DNA of 32,485 nucleotides, taken from CAVQFO01 sp963711725. GTDB lineage: Bacteria; Pseudomonadota; Gammaproteobacteria; Nitrococcales; Aquisalimonadaceae. The notes below the pieces were generated by a model, which saw only the letters and a program-made list of their open reading frames with translations, was not told the origin of the DNA and did no database searches. The stretch covers positions 1-32,485 of the forward strand of contig CAVQFO010000052.1 of the NCBI GenBank assembly GCA_963711725.1, given 5' to 3'. Within the stretch, counting starts at the first letter, position 1. Every line of letters begins with the position of its first letter. This document shows positions 7,616 to 16,139 of the stretch, piece after piece. The position numbers and the translations under genes are program-made.

Positions 7616-8332
7616 ATGCCTGCCCAACGACCGCGTGACGCATTTCTGGAAGGCGCCCGCGTGATGCTGCCGATACTGCCCGGCGTGGTCCCTTTTGGCG
7701 TGACTGCCGGCATTGCCGGTATCGACGCGGGGTTATCGCCGGCGGCCTCGCTGAGTTCATCGATCATTATCTTCGCCGGCGCGTCCCAGTTGGCGGCCAT
7801 GCAGCTGATCGCCAGCGGCGCCCTGCCCTGGGTGATCATCCTCACGTCCTGGGTGATCAACCTGCGGTTCGCCATGTACAGCGCATCGCTGGCGCCCTAT
7901 TTCTCAAAGCTCCCGAAACGCTGGCAATGGCCGCTGGCCTATGTGATGACCGACCAAGCCTACGCTGTGAGCATGATCCGCTTCGGCACTCATCCAGAGC
8001 GCGGCAACGAGCACTGGTTCTACCTGGGCGGTGCGGCGCCCATGTGGGCGGTGTGGGTGGGCTCCACGGCCATCGGCGTCGCGCTGGGCGCGCAGGTGCC
8101 CGCCAGTTGGCAGCTTGGGTTCGCCGTTCCCCTGATCTTCATGGCGCTGCTGGTGCCGGCCATTCAGGACAAGCCCACCGCTCTGGCCGCGGCGGTGGGT
8201 GGCGTCGTGGCCGTGGCGGCCCAGGGCCTGCCCATGAATCTGGGCCTGATGTCCGGGGCGGTGGCGGGTATCGCCGCCGGGCTGATGGCTGACCGGAAAC
8301 GCGCCGACGCGCCCGCGGAGGGTGGGTCATGA
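7616..8332 (+). CDS. azlC: AzlC family branched-chain amino-acid exporter, large subunit
   Basis: Integral membrane permease, 238 residues, of the AzlC/YgaZ family, which with AzlD/YgaH exports branched-chain amino acids. Family marks include GVVPFGVTAGIAGIDAG near residue 25, SSSIIIFAGASQLAAMQLI (about 52-70), INLRFAMYSASLAPY and the DQAYAVS motif. About six to seven hydrophobic segments are visible. The stop overlaps the azlD start (ATGA), giving translational coupling. ATG at 7616 follows caggag about 6 bases upstream. Confidence 0.95.
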   Translation: MPAQRPRDAFLEGARVMLPILPGVVPFGVTAGIAGIDAGLSPAASLSSSIIIFAGASQLAAMQLIASGALPWVIILTSWVINLRFAMYSASLAPYFSKLPKRWQWPLAYVMTDQAYAVSMIRFGTHPERGNEHWFYLGGAAPMWAVWVGSTAIGVALGAQVPASWQLGFAVPLIFMALLVPAIQDKPTALAAAVGGVVAVAAQGLPMNLGLMSGAVAGIAAGLMADRKRADAPAEGGS

Positions 8333-8661
8333 CAGAGTATTCGGCTCCAGCGATCTGGCTGCTGATGGCGGTGATCGGGCTGGGCACGTTTGCCCTGCGC
8401 CTGTCGTTCATTCATTGGTTCGGCCGCCGCGATGTGCCGCCCGGCCTGCAGCGGGCATTGCGCTTCGTGCCGGCGGCGGTTCTATCGGCATTGGTGCTGC
8501 CGGCCATCGTCTACTCGGGCTCCGACCCAGGTCTCAATGTTCACAATGTCCGGCTGTTGGCCGGCGCGTGCGCCTTCGTCGTGGCCTGGAGTACCCGCAG
8601 CGTGATGCTCACCATGGTGGCGGGCATGGGCGTGCTGTGGGTGGTCGGGGCGCTGGTATGA
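8329..8661 (+). CDS. azlD: AzlD family branched-chain amino-acid exporter, small subunit
   Basis: A 110-residue protein with about four transmembrane helices (AIWLLMAVIGLGTFALRLSF, RALRFVPAAVLSALVLPAIV and two in the C-terminal half), the AzlD/YgaH family that pairs with AzlC. The conserved T-F-x-x-R and F-V-P-x-A-V motifs are present. It begins 4 bases inside azlC. Confidence 0.93.
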   Translation: MTEYSAPAIWLLMAVIGLGTFALRLSFIHWFGRRDVPPGLQRALRFVPAAVLSALVLPAIVYSGSDPGLNVHNVRLLAGACAFVVAWSTRSVMLTMVAGMGVLWVVGALV

Positions 8662-8820
8662 AGCCTGCTGCCGGAGCATGACCGGAAATATTTTGCATCG
8701 CAGCATCAATGGTGGCACCTCTTGAGATTCCGCTGGTCTAATAATTGATCGCGGCTAAACTGCGGGGGTGCATTCGGATCGGTCGCAAGGGCCTTCGGGC
8801 CCGTTTGGGGGAATCGGGGA

Positions 8821-10152
8821 TTGTCCAACGGTGCTTCAGTTTCCATGGAGCACAGTCCCGCCTGGGACTGGCTCATGCGTGGGGTGATTCTCGCCGCCCT
8901 GTCGGCCTTGATTTATGTCGCGGCGGTGGGGGACGTGTTCGTGCCCCTGCTGGAGGCCGTGGAGCGCCATCGCTGGTCGCGGCTGATCGTTTCCCCGAGC
9001 CTTTTCTGGGCGTTCATGGGCCTGGTGATGTTGTTGTTCCGGACCCTGTTGTGGTTCCGCTACCGGACCTTCGCCTCGGCCACCATGGACGACGCCCCGC
9101 CGCTGACCGTGATCATCCCGGCCTACAACGAGGGGCCGATGGTGCGCAAATCCATCGCCTCCGTCGCCGCCTCGGCCTATCCGCGCGACCGCCTGGAGAT
9201 CCTGGTCGTGGATGACGGCAGCCGCGACGATACCTGGGCGCACATCGAGGCGGAGGCCGCGGAACATCCAGGCCTGGTCACCACTCTGAAATTCCCGGAA
9301 AACCGCGGCAAGCGGGCCGCGCTTGAGGCCGGGTTCCGCCGCGCCCGGGGCGAGGTGGTCATTACCATCGACTCCGACAGCGTGATCGACGGCACCACGC
9401 TGCTGGCCATGGCGGGGCCGTTTCGCGACCCCCGCGTGGGCGCCGTGGCCGGCCGCGTACAGGTCTACAACCGGGGTGCGGGCGTCATCCCCCGCATGCT
9501 GCAGGTGCGCTATACCCTGGCCTTCGACTTCCTGCGGGCCGTGCAGTCCACCTATCGGACGGTGTACTGCTGCCCCGGGGCCCTGGCGGCCTATCGCGTA
9601 TCCGTGGTGCGAAAGGTGCTGGAGCGCTGGATGGCGCAGACCTTCATGGGCGTGGCCTGTACCTATGGCGAAGACCGGTCCATGACCAACTTCATCCTCG
9701 CCGAAGGTTACGACACCGTCTACCAGCGCAGCGGGGTGGTTCACACCATCGTGCCGCTGACTTACAAACGCTTGGTGAAGATGTACCTGCGCTGGGATCG
9801 TTCCTATGTGCGCGAGGAAATCCGCTTTTTCGGCATCGTCTGGAAGCGGCCTTTGCCCTGGCTGTTGATCGCCTTGGCGGACAGCCTGATCACGAATCTC
9901 CGATACCCGGTGGCCTACGCATCCCTGGGCCTGCTGATCTACATTGGCATCGAATATCCCCTCACCGTGCTGCGCCTGCTGTTCGCCATCGGCCTCATGG
10001 CCGGGTTGAACATGCTCTACTACCTGCGCAGCGAACGCTCCTGGGATTTCGTGTTCGGCATTCTGTACGCGTATTTCTCGGCGTTCGCCCTGTTCTGGCT
10101 GTTCCCGTATGCCGTGCTCACGGTGCGCGCGAAGGGTTGGCTGACGCGGTGA
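8821..10152 (+). CDS. Membrane GT2 glycosyltransferase, hyaluronan/chitin synthase-like
   Basis: Processive-type family 2 glycosyltransferase, 443 residues, probably polymerising a polysaccharide from UDP-sugars at the inner membrane. The N-terminus has transmembrane segments at about 17-36 and 58-80. The catalytic domain has VIIPAYNEG (97-105), DDGS (131-134), DSDS (184-187), CCPGALAAYR (250-259), GEDRSMTN (283-290) and LRWDRSYVREE (323-333, the R-W of the QxxRW-type motif). The C-terminus has further hydrophobic spans. The CCPG...GEDR...RW order is the pattern of the HAS/NodC/chitin synthase group rather than of cellulose synthase; polymer identity cannot be deduced. TTG at 8821 is preferred for the purine-rich gggggaatcgggga just before it; the ATG at 8845 is an alternative. 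Confidence 0.85.
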   Translation: MSNGASVSMEHSPAWDWLMRGVILAALSALIYVAAVGDVFVPLLEAVERHRWSRLIVSPSLFWAFMGLVMLLFRTLLWFRYRTFASATMDDAPPLTVIIPAYNEGPMVRKSIASVAASAYPRDRLEILVVDDGSRDDTWAHIEAEAAEHPGLVTTLKFPENRGKRAALEAGFRRARGEVVITIDSDSVIDGTTLLAMAGPFRDPRVGAVAGRVQVYNRGAGVIPRMLQVRYTLAFDFLRAVQSTYRTVYCCPGALAAYRVSVVRKVLERWMAQTFMGVACTYGEDRSMTNFILAEGYDTVYQRSGVVHTIVPLTYKRLVKMYLRWDRSYVREEIRFFGIVWKRPLPWLLIALADSLITNLRYPVAYASLGLLIYIGIEYPLTVLRLLFAIGLMAGLNMLYYLRSERSWDFVFGILYAYFSAFALFWLFPYAVLTVRAKGWLTR

Positions 10153-10383
10153 GCATCCGGGTGTTCCCGGTGGGCACCGTCGCCCACCGCTCGACCGGGG
10201 GGCGCGCTATCACGCCTTCCCGGGCGGCCCCGGCTGTACTTGTCGGGCGAACTGACCGCCCGATCAGATTTCCGAAGCTGCACAGTTGTGGTGCGGTCCA
10301 ATCGATGCCACTCTTTAATCATGCACATCAACCGGGTCGGTAATTCCCCGTCCAACCAGGAGGCCGGTGCCCGAGATACAGAG

Positions 10384-12084
10384 ATGGATTCCCGGAAATC
10401 CGCCGATAACAACTCACGCGTCGAGCCGCCGGCCAGTGACGCCGCCCTGAGCGCGGAGTTGCTCCAGGCGCTTGTTGGTTGCCAAGAAGCGACCGAGGTA
10501 TTGGCGGTGCTCACGGAGGCGCTGGACGGGATGGCCGGGATTGGCGGCGTCCTGGTCAACCTGCATGATCCGGCCCGCCGCGCCCTGGTCTGCCGGGCGG
10601 CACGATTGCCCGCGCCGTTTCAGGACATGGAAGGACCGCTGACAGGGTTTCGCTCCCCGCTGGACCGCAACGATCCGATTACCGATACCTTCCGCAGCGG
10701 TGAAGTCCGGATCATGGACGAAACCACCCGGCACCTGTTCACGGACACCCTCGCGGGTCACTTCCGCCAGTGGAATATTCCCCGTGTGGCGGCGCTGCCG
10801 CTGACCGGTCGGGATCATCCCCTGGGCACCGTGTTGTTGCTGGGAGAGCCGGGCCTCCTTGACGAGCTGCCGGTGAACGCCGCCCTCGATGTCATGGCCA
10901 AGGTCGCCCCCCAGCTCGAGCTGGCGATGATCTATCAGCGGGTGCGGGCGGGCGGTGACTCCTCCGAGCGGCTACTCGATGAGCAGCGCCGTTTCCTGGA
11001 TTTCATGACCGAGGTGAACAACCTCACCGATACCACCGCCATCTTCGAGGCTGCCGCGGCGGAGTTCTTCCAGCGCCATCCTTTCGATCTCGTCGGCTTT
11101 CTCGAGCCCGAGGACAACGCCCTGGCGGTGCGCCACCTGACCGTGCGCGATCAACGCTTTGAGGGGGTCAAGCGGCAACTGGACGAATTCTACGAGCATA
11201 CGCGCTACTGGCTGGGGTCCGCCGACGGGGCGACGCCGCTGGCCTACCTTCAGCGCACCAGTTTCTATTTCCCCGATGTGCGTAGGGTGCTGCATCTGCC
11301 CATGTCGGAGAAGGACAGCAAGTCCCTGGAGTTGATGGGCAATCCCCGGACGTTCCTGATCACGCCGATCCTTCGGCGCGGCGAACCGGTGGGTGTGCTC
11401 TGGCTGATGAGCCTGGACGAGGTGTTCGAACTGTCCGAAACCGAGCAGCGCCTGATCGAGCAGTTGAGCGCATTTCTGGGCACCACCCTGATCAACGCCG
11501 AGATGTACTCGTCATTGCAGCGCCAGCGCACCGAGGTTTCCAGCCTGAACTCGGACCTTCAGCGACGTATCCGGGAGCTGGATCGCCGCGCTTCGCGGGA
11601 CAGCCTCACGGGCCTGCTGAACTACGGCAGCTTCGAGGAGCGCCTGACGCTTCTGATCGATGCCCATCAACGGGACCAGGGTGGCAGCGACCTGTCCCTG
11701 CTGGTGGTCGATATCGACCACTTCAAACGCTTCAACGACACCTTCGGCCATGAGGCGGGCAACCAGGTGCTGCGGGAAGTGGCCCACCGCCTGCAGAGCT
11801 GCATCCGCGACATGGATACGGCCTACCGCTACGGCGGCGAGGAATTCGTGGCCATCCTGCCCCGCTGTGATGTGGAAGGGGCCCGGGTGATCGGTGAACG
11901 CATCCGCTACGAGATTTCACGGCACCGCCCGGAGGTGGAGGGCGCCCCCGCGGTGACGGTCAGCGTCGGCTACGCCGCCCACAAGGCCGGGGAAAGCGGC
12001 AAGGAATTGTTCAAGCGCGCCGATCAGGCGTTGTACCGCGCCAAGGGCGACGGCCGCGACCGGGTGGTCGGCGCGGACGAGTAG
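10384..12084 (+). CDS. Diguanylate cyclase with two GAF-like domains
   Basis: Makes c-di-GMP from two GTP. In the 566-residue version starting at the ATG of 10384, a first GAF-like domain spans about 35-182, a second about 202-370, a short coiled coil about 373-402 (QRQRTEVSSLNSDLQRRIREL), and the GGDEF domain about 403-566 (SRDSLTGLLNYGSF...). The active-site loop is GGEEF at 484-488, with the conserved DIDHFKRFND, and an inhibitory-site RxxD, R475-D478, nine residues before it, so product feedback is expected. The start is uncertain: AGGAGG at 10358-10363 is too far (20 bases) from 10384, and an in-frame ATG at 10321 would add 21 residues. It follows the GT2 gene on the same strand. Confidence 0.93.
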   Translation: MDSRKSADNNSRVEPPASDAALSAELLQALVGCQEATEVLAVLTEALDGMAGIGGVLVNLHDPARRALVCRAARLPAPFQDMEGPLTGFRSPLDRNDPITDTFRSGEVRIMDETTRHLFTDTLAGHFRQWNIPRVAALPLTGRDHPLGTVLLLGEPGLLDELPVNAALDVMAKVAPQLELAMIYQRVRAGGDSSERLLDEQRRFLDFMTEVNNLTDTTAIFEAAAAEFFQRHPFDLVGFLEPEDNALAVRHLTVRDQRFEGVKRQLDEFYEHTRYWLGSADGATPLAYLQRTSFYFPDVRRVLHLPMSEKDSKSLELMGNPRTFLITPILRRGEPVGVLWLMSLDEVFELSETEQRLIEQLSAFLGTTLINAEMYSSLQRQRTEVSSLNSDLQRRIRELDRRASRDSLTGLLNYGSFEERLTLLIDAHQRDQGGSDLSLLVVDIDHFKRFNDTFGHEAGNQVLREVAHRLQSCIRDMDTAYRYGGEEFVAILPRCDVEGARVIGERIRYEISRHRPEVEGAPAVTVSVGYAAHKAGESGKELFKRADQALYRAKGDGRDRVVGADE

Positions 12085-12132
12085 CGAGGCTCGAACGCGA
12101 ATCCCCCGGCGCTCTGCCGCCGTCGCTTTGGT

Positions 12133-12435
12133 TCACGCGAATTGCAGTTCGCGAGGTTCCAGCTCGATCTTAAGGGGGTGGCTGCAGCCGGGATCGGTGT
12201 AGTCGTCCGGCCGTTGATCCAGGAATGCGTTGATTTCGGCGCGGACCACATCCTGGATTTCATCCAGCCGTGCCTCGAAGGCATCACGGAAGTCGCCGTG
12301 GTAGCGGGGATCGGTGTTCAGCTCCCGGCCGGGAATGTAACAGCACAGCTCCTGACCGACCTCGGTTTCCACCTTGAACTGCACCAGCCTCCACTCCGGC
12401 AGCGGAGTAATCTCGGTGATTTCGATGTCATGCAT
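12133..12435 (-). CDS. Hypothetical protein, 100 aa
   Basis: Start at 12435 is chosen because AGGAGGG lies 5-6 bases upstream. The 100 residues (MHDIEITEITPLPEWRLVQF...) are acidic, without signal peptide or membrane segments, and contain an adjacent CC pair in ELCCYIPGREL and a DDYTDPGCS segment. No domain is recognised. It is convergent with the cyclase gene and is preceded by a start-less reading frame whose stop overlaps this start. Confidence 0.7.
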   Translation of the reverse strand: MHDIEITEITPLPEWRLVQFKVETEVGQELCCYIPGRELNTDPRYHGDFRDAFEARLDEIQDVVRAEINAFLDQRPDDYTDPGCSHPLKIELEPRELQFA

Positions 12436-12655
12436 GGCAGCCCTCCTGCGGTTCCGGCAGCGCGCCCGCGCGGCTGTGTTTAGTAGTGAGACGCTGAACC
12501 CATTCGCGCAGCCGCGTGAATAGATCGTCGTCTCCCCAGTCGTCGGGTTCGGGGGTTCGTCAAGCAAACGCTTTTCCGCCGCCCGTACTTGTGGCGCGGA
12601 GTTCTGTAGTTATAGACCTTTTTGAGTAGCCTGCACGCAGCAAAAAGACCGGGTA

Positions 12656-14710
12656 TCACCGGGGTCGTGAAGAGGGCGCGTCCGTACCCGCGAGCAGGAC
12701 GCTCAGACGCACGCCCGTGCCGTCCCGCAGGTCGTCCGCGCGGACGCCGCCGTGATGCAGGTCCGCGACCAGGCGCACGATGTACAGGCCCAGCCCCAGG
12801 TGGGGCGTGTCGCCTTCGGACTCCCGCAGGGAGACCATGGAATCGAACAGGCGGCCCTGCATCCGCTCGGGCAGCTGGGGGCCCTGATTCTCCACCCGCA
12901 GTTCCCACGCGCCATGGGCGGGCACGAGTTCCACGTTGATCCAGCCTCCGTTCGGAGTGAAGTCGCGGGCGTTGTCCACCAACTTGTCCAGCATCTGGGC
13001 GATCAGATCGGGGACGCCGACGAACGGGCTCCCGCCTTCGGGCACCGTCACGGTGTAGACGTGCTGCGGATCCATGTCGCGATAGCCGTCCATGCAGGCC
13101 CGGACCAGATCCGCCAGGTCGAAGCGTTCCGACTCCTCGCTGCGCAGCGTTTGTTCCAGGCGTCGCGCCTCGCTCATGGCCTGGAGAATGCGGCTCAGTC
13201 GGGCAGTCCCGCCCCGGGCCCGCTCCAGGTATTTGTGGGCGTTGTCGGACAGTGGCTCCTGCTGCAGGTTCTCCAGGGACGATCCGACCACGGCAAGGGG
13301 GGTGCGAAGCTCATGGGAAAGTTTGCCGGCGAGGCTCTTGAGGTAATCCGTGTAGTCCCGCAGCGCGCCCAGGGTGTGGGCGAAGCTGCGGGAGAGATCG
13401 CCCAATTCATCGGCCGCGGTGGACTGGGGGAAGGCCTCGGCCATCTCGCCCTCTTCGGTGACGGCCGCCTCCGCCGCGTCGCGCAGCCGGCGAATCCGGG
13501 TGGAGAGCACGCTGGCGAAGATGAACAGGGCCGCCAGCGCCACGCCGAAGGCCAGGGTGGTCTGGCCCAGAAGGCGCATCATGGCCTGGTTGGTGCGCAA
13601 CAGCAGGGCGTCGCTCGCTTCTTCCACCACCACGGCGGCGTCCGAGGGCCCGCCCGGAGTGATCGGCGCCGCGGCCGACAGCACCACGGTGGCCTGGTCC
13701 GGGGCGGCCTGCCAACGGGTTGCCGAATTCCCCGACAGGGCTGCGGCCACTTCATCGCCCCGCAGGCGCAGGGTGCTGCCGGCGTCGCGTTCGCGGTCGC
13801 CACTGAGCGGGGCATCCATGAGGTGCCGATAAAGCAGTGAACGGAACCAGCGGGTGAGGAACCAGCTCTGCCCGCCGGGCCGGTCCCGGTACAGGATGCC
13901 CGCGTGGGCCAGGACCCAGCCGCCGGGCCCCACCAGCCAGACACGGCCGTTCTCCGGGGCCAGTTCCGCAAGCCGCCGGGCCCGCACATCGCGGGGCCCG
14001 ACCAGCGACAGGGGTCGATCCGGTTCGCCAACCGGACCGGTGCCGACGACGGTGGCCGGGCCGCCCCCCGGGGAGACCTCGGCCGCCGCGAAGCCCAGGG
14101 CGGTGGCGCTCAGATCGCGGGGAATCCGCAGCTCCACCTGATAGCCGCCGGGGGTTTCCTGCCATTCGCCCCGAATGCGCGCATGGTGGGGGCCGGCACC
14201 CAACAAGGTGGCCTGGACCCAGCCGGGGGCAGCGGTGGCGATGCGATAGTGCCGCAGGCCGTCGGGGCTCTCCACGGTGAGCAGCAGGTGATCGTTGGGG
14301 CTGGTCTGGCCCGGCGCGGCCCGGTCGTAAACGATGTGCGGGTCGGCCACCCGGATCATGGCGTAGATGGCGGTGTCGTCTTCGGCCAGGGCCACCCGCA
14401 GGGCGGGATCGGTACTCCCCGCCGGGAATGCCTGGGCGGCGGCGACGCCCGGCGACCATTCGTCGTCGTAGCCGTCCACGTAGATGGGGCTGTCAGCCCG
14501 GCGCACGTACAGGGCGCCTTCGGTGGCGGCGCGGCGTAGGCGCGGCGAGAGATCGGAGAAGGCGCGGGCGATGGACTGTGCCGTGGCCAGGGCGGCCCGC
14601 TCCTCGCTGTGGCGCAGGAAACGCTCCATTTCCCGCAGGTACTGCCACGCCGACCAGGGCAGGACCAGGACGATCAGGCTGATCAGCAGCAGTTTCTTGC
14701 GAAGGCTCAC
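12656..14710 (-). CDS. pdsS: Pds sortase-system histidine kinase PdsS
   Basis: Membrane sensor kinase, 684 residues, matching the proteobacterial dedicated sortase system kinase in layout. TM1 is about 7-22; a long periplasmic region follows containing PIYVDGYDDEWSP (about 75-87), the start signature of a carbohydrate-binding-family-9-like module; TM2 is about 384-402; HAMP about 403-455. The H-box is SHELRTPL with phospho-acceptor His466, the N-box LVDNARDF (Asn580), and the G-boxes lie near HLGLGLYIV (637-645). It begins with GTG overlapping the pdsR stop by 4 bases, so the two are coupled. Pds kinases are known to co-occur with a class GN sortase and its target; neither is in this window. 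Confidence 0.83.
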   Translation of the reverse strand: MSLRKKLLLISLIVLVLPWSAWQYLREMERFLRHSEERAALATAQSIARAFSDLSPRLRRAATEGALYVRRADSPIYVDGYDDEWSPGVAAAQAFPAGSTDPALRVALAEDDTAIYAMIRVADPHIVYDRAAPGQTSPNDHLLLTVESPDGLRHYRIATAAPGWVQATLLGAGPHHARIRGEWQETPGGYQVELRIPRDLSATALGFAAAEVSPGGGPATVVGTGPVGEPDRPLSLVGPRDVRARRLAELAPENGRVWLVGPGGWVLAHAGILYRDRPGGQSWFLTRWFRSLLYRHLMDAPLSGDRERDAGSTLRLRGDEVAAALSGNSATRWQAAPDQATVVLSAAAPITPGGPSDAAVVVEEASDALLLRTNQAMMRLLGQTTLAFGVALAALFIFASVLSTRIRRLRDAAEAAVTEEGEMAEAFPQSTAADELGDLSRSFAHTLGALRDYTDYLKSLAGKLSHELRTPLAVVGSSLENLQQEPLSDNAHKYLERARGGTARLSRILQAMSEARRLEQTLRSEESERFDLADLVRACMDGYRDMDPQHVYTVTVPEGGSPFVGVPDLIAQMLDKLVDNARDFTPNGGWINVELVPAHGAWELRVENQGPQLPERMQGRLFDSMVSLRESEGDTPHLGLGLYIVRLVADLHHGGVRADDLRDGTGVRLSVLLAGTDAPSSRPR

Positions 14711-15396
14711 GGCTTCCAGCGATAGCCCATGCCGTAGACCGTTTCGATGCGGTCGAACTCCGGATCCATGGCCTGGAACTTCTTGCGCACCCGTTTGATG
14801 TGCGAGGTGATGGTGGGCCCGTCCACCACTACTTTGGCTTCGTCCATGAGCTGATCGCGGTTCTTCACATGGCCCGGGTAGCGGGCCAGGGCGTGCACCA
14901 TCCAGAACTCGGTGACGGTAAGCGGCACGGACTCGCCGCGCCAGGTCACGTGCATCTGTTCGGGCTGGATTTCCAGGTGGCCGCGTTCCAGGCGGGTGTC
15001 CTTGGGCGCCCCTTCGCGCAGGGCATCCAGCCGGCGGAACAGGGTCGCGATCCGGGCCTGCAGGTGGGGCACGCTGATGTCCTTGGTGAGGTAGTCATCG
15101 GCACCCAGGCGCAGGCCGGAGATGGTGTCCAGGTCGCTGTCCCGCGCTGTCAGGAAGATCAGCGGCAGGGTCTCCGAACGGGAACGCAGCTCCCGGCACA
15201 GCTCGAAGCCGCCCTCCGGTTCGTCGCCCAGCCCCACGTCGATGATGACCAGATCCGGCAGGCGGCGGTCGAACGCCTTGAGGGCGTCCGGCCGCGACGC
15301 ATAGCCGCTGAGCTCATAGCCGTAGCGGCCCAGCGCGTCGATGTAGTTTTCGCGGATCGCTTCCTCGTCTTCGACGACGGCGATTTTCCGTACCAT
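14707..15396 (-). CDS. pdsR: Pds sortase-system response regulator PdsR
   Basis: OmpR-type response regulator, partner of PdsS. Starting at 15396 it has 229 residues: receiver domain with acidic pocket (VVEDEE at 7-12), phospho-acceptor Asp53 (IIDVGLGDEPEGG), Thr83 and Lys105 (LTKDIS), then a C-terminal winged helix about 130-229 (VPLTVTEFWMVHALARYPGHV and ITSHIKRVRKKF, ending YGMGYRWKP). The start at 15396 has GAGG at useful spacing; an ATG at 15408 is an alternative. The longer reading frame reaching 15696 adds low-complexity sequence and is rejected. The 146-bp gap to the divergent gene at 15543 likely holds both promoters. Confidence 0.85.
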   Translation of the reverse strand: MVRKIAVVEDEEAIRENYIDALGRYGYELSGYASRPDALKAFDRRLPDLVIIDVGLGDEPEGGFELCRELRSRSETLPLIFLTARDSDLDTISGLRLGADDYLTKDISVPHLQARIATLFRRLDALREGAPKDTRLERGHLEIQPEQMHVTWRGESVPLTVTEFWMVHALARYPGHVKNRDQLMDEAKVVVDGPTITSHIKRVRKKFQAMDPEFDRIETVYGMGYRWKP

Positions 15397-15542
15397 GGCC
15401 TGCCTCATGTCCAGGGGGTGCGCGAAGGCGCAGCGCCTCAACTCTGCCACATTTCGTCCGTGAGCCGCCAGATTGGTTCCTCCGGCGGGCCATGCCATGC
15501 GCGTTGCAATGAACCTACGAGTCATTCGCAGAGGACACGACC

Positions 15543-15779
15543 ATGAGGAAACGCACCCGCTACTACGAACTGGGCGCCTGGGAGATGCCGCGCCGTCGCC
15601 GCCGTTGGCCTTGGATGCTGGCGGTGGTGGCCCTGCTGGGCCTTGCGGCGTGGATGTGGTCCGGCGCCCTGCGTGCCCAGTGGCGGGCGGACGCACCCAA
15701 GCATTTCGCGGTTGTGGCGAAGGCGGCTCAAAACCGACCGTTGCTTGCGGGTGCCAACCGCTACAGAGGCTTTCCCTGA
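15543..15779 (+). CDS. Small single-pass membrane protein, 78 aa
   Basis: ATG at 15543 has GAGGA about 7 bases upstream. After a basic N-terminus (PRRRRRWPW) comes one hydrophobic helix, about residues 22-42 (WMLAVVALLGLAAWMWSGAL), then a 35-residue tail, so the product is probably inner-membrane anchored. It lies divergently beside pdsR and is closed by the terminator at 15822-15847. It may be an unrecognised Pds accessory or unrelated; no family was recognised. Confidence 0.6.
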   Translation: MRKRTRYYELGAWEMPRRRRRWPWMLAVVALLGLAAWMWSGALRAQWRADAPKHFAVVAKAAQNRPLLAGANRYRGFP

Positions 15780-15821
15780 GTCACCTTCTCTTCCGTTTCC
15801 CGCCAGTGTGTCGTCGCCGTT

Positions 15822-15847
15822 CGCCCCCGTTCAGGGGGCGCTTTTTT
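15822..15847 (+). terminator. Rho-independent terminator after the 78-aa gene
   Basis: Seven-pair GC stem cgccccc (15822-15828) with gggggcg (15834-15840), five-base loop, followed by cttttttt. It closes the small gene ending at 15779 and isolates it from pdsO. Confidence 0.85.
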
Positions 15848-15874
15848 TGCCGCCATCGAAAATTGCGAATGGAG

Positions 15875-15977
15875 AGAAGGGAAATCTCGCCAAGCCGGGA
15901 AGCGCGCCAAGGATCCAATCCTTGAGTTTTGTTCTCTCGGCGTCCTTGGCGTCTTGGCGAGATTTCCCTCGGCTTCT
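15875..15977. repeat. Inverted repeat, about 103 bp
   Basis: Arms share agggaaatctcgccaag and, inside it, the ccaagga / tccttgg part, with an extra insertion on the left arm. The centre is ggatccaatccttgagttttg. It fills the 15848-16050 part of the 360-bp gap between the 78-aa gene and pdsO; I see no gene there. Its ctcgccaag core resembles a scattered intergenic repeat, but only one copy is in this window. Confidence 0.8.
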
Positions 15978-16139
15978 CTGGAAAAGAAGGGTTTGGTCTG
16001 GCGGCGACACTGCCATGTTCCCGCCACAATTGATCGCCGCATTGCCTTTTCCGCTCCCCGGCGCGGTCACCGCGTCTTTGTTCAATGGGAACCGTGGAAG
16101 CACGACACCCCGTTTGAAAACGAAATGAGGAGCAAGATC

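Noticed and set aside
12752..13840. 362-codon + frame opposite pdsS
   Set aside because: Low-complexity antisense shadow of a clear histidine kinase.
14707..15696. Longer 329-aa start for pdsR
   Set aside because: The first 100 residues are low-complexity and lack family similarity; the receiver domain begins right after the 15396 start.
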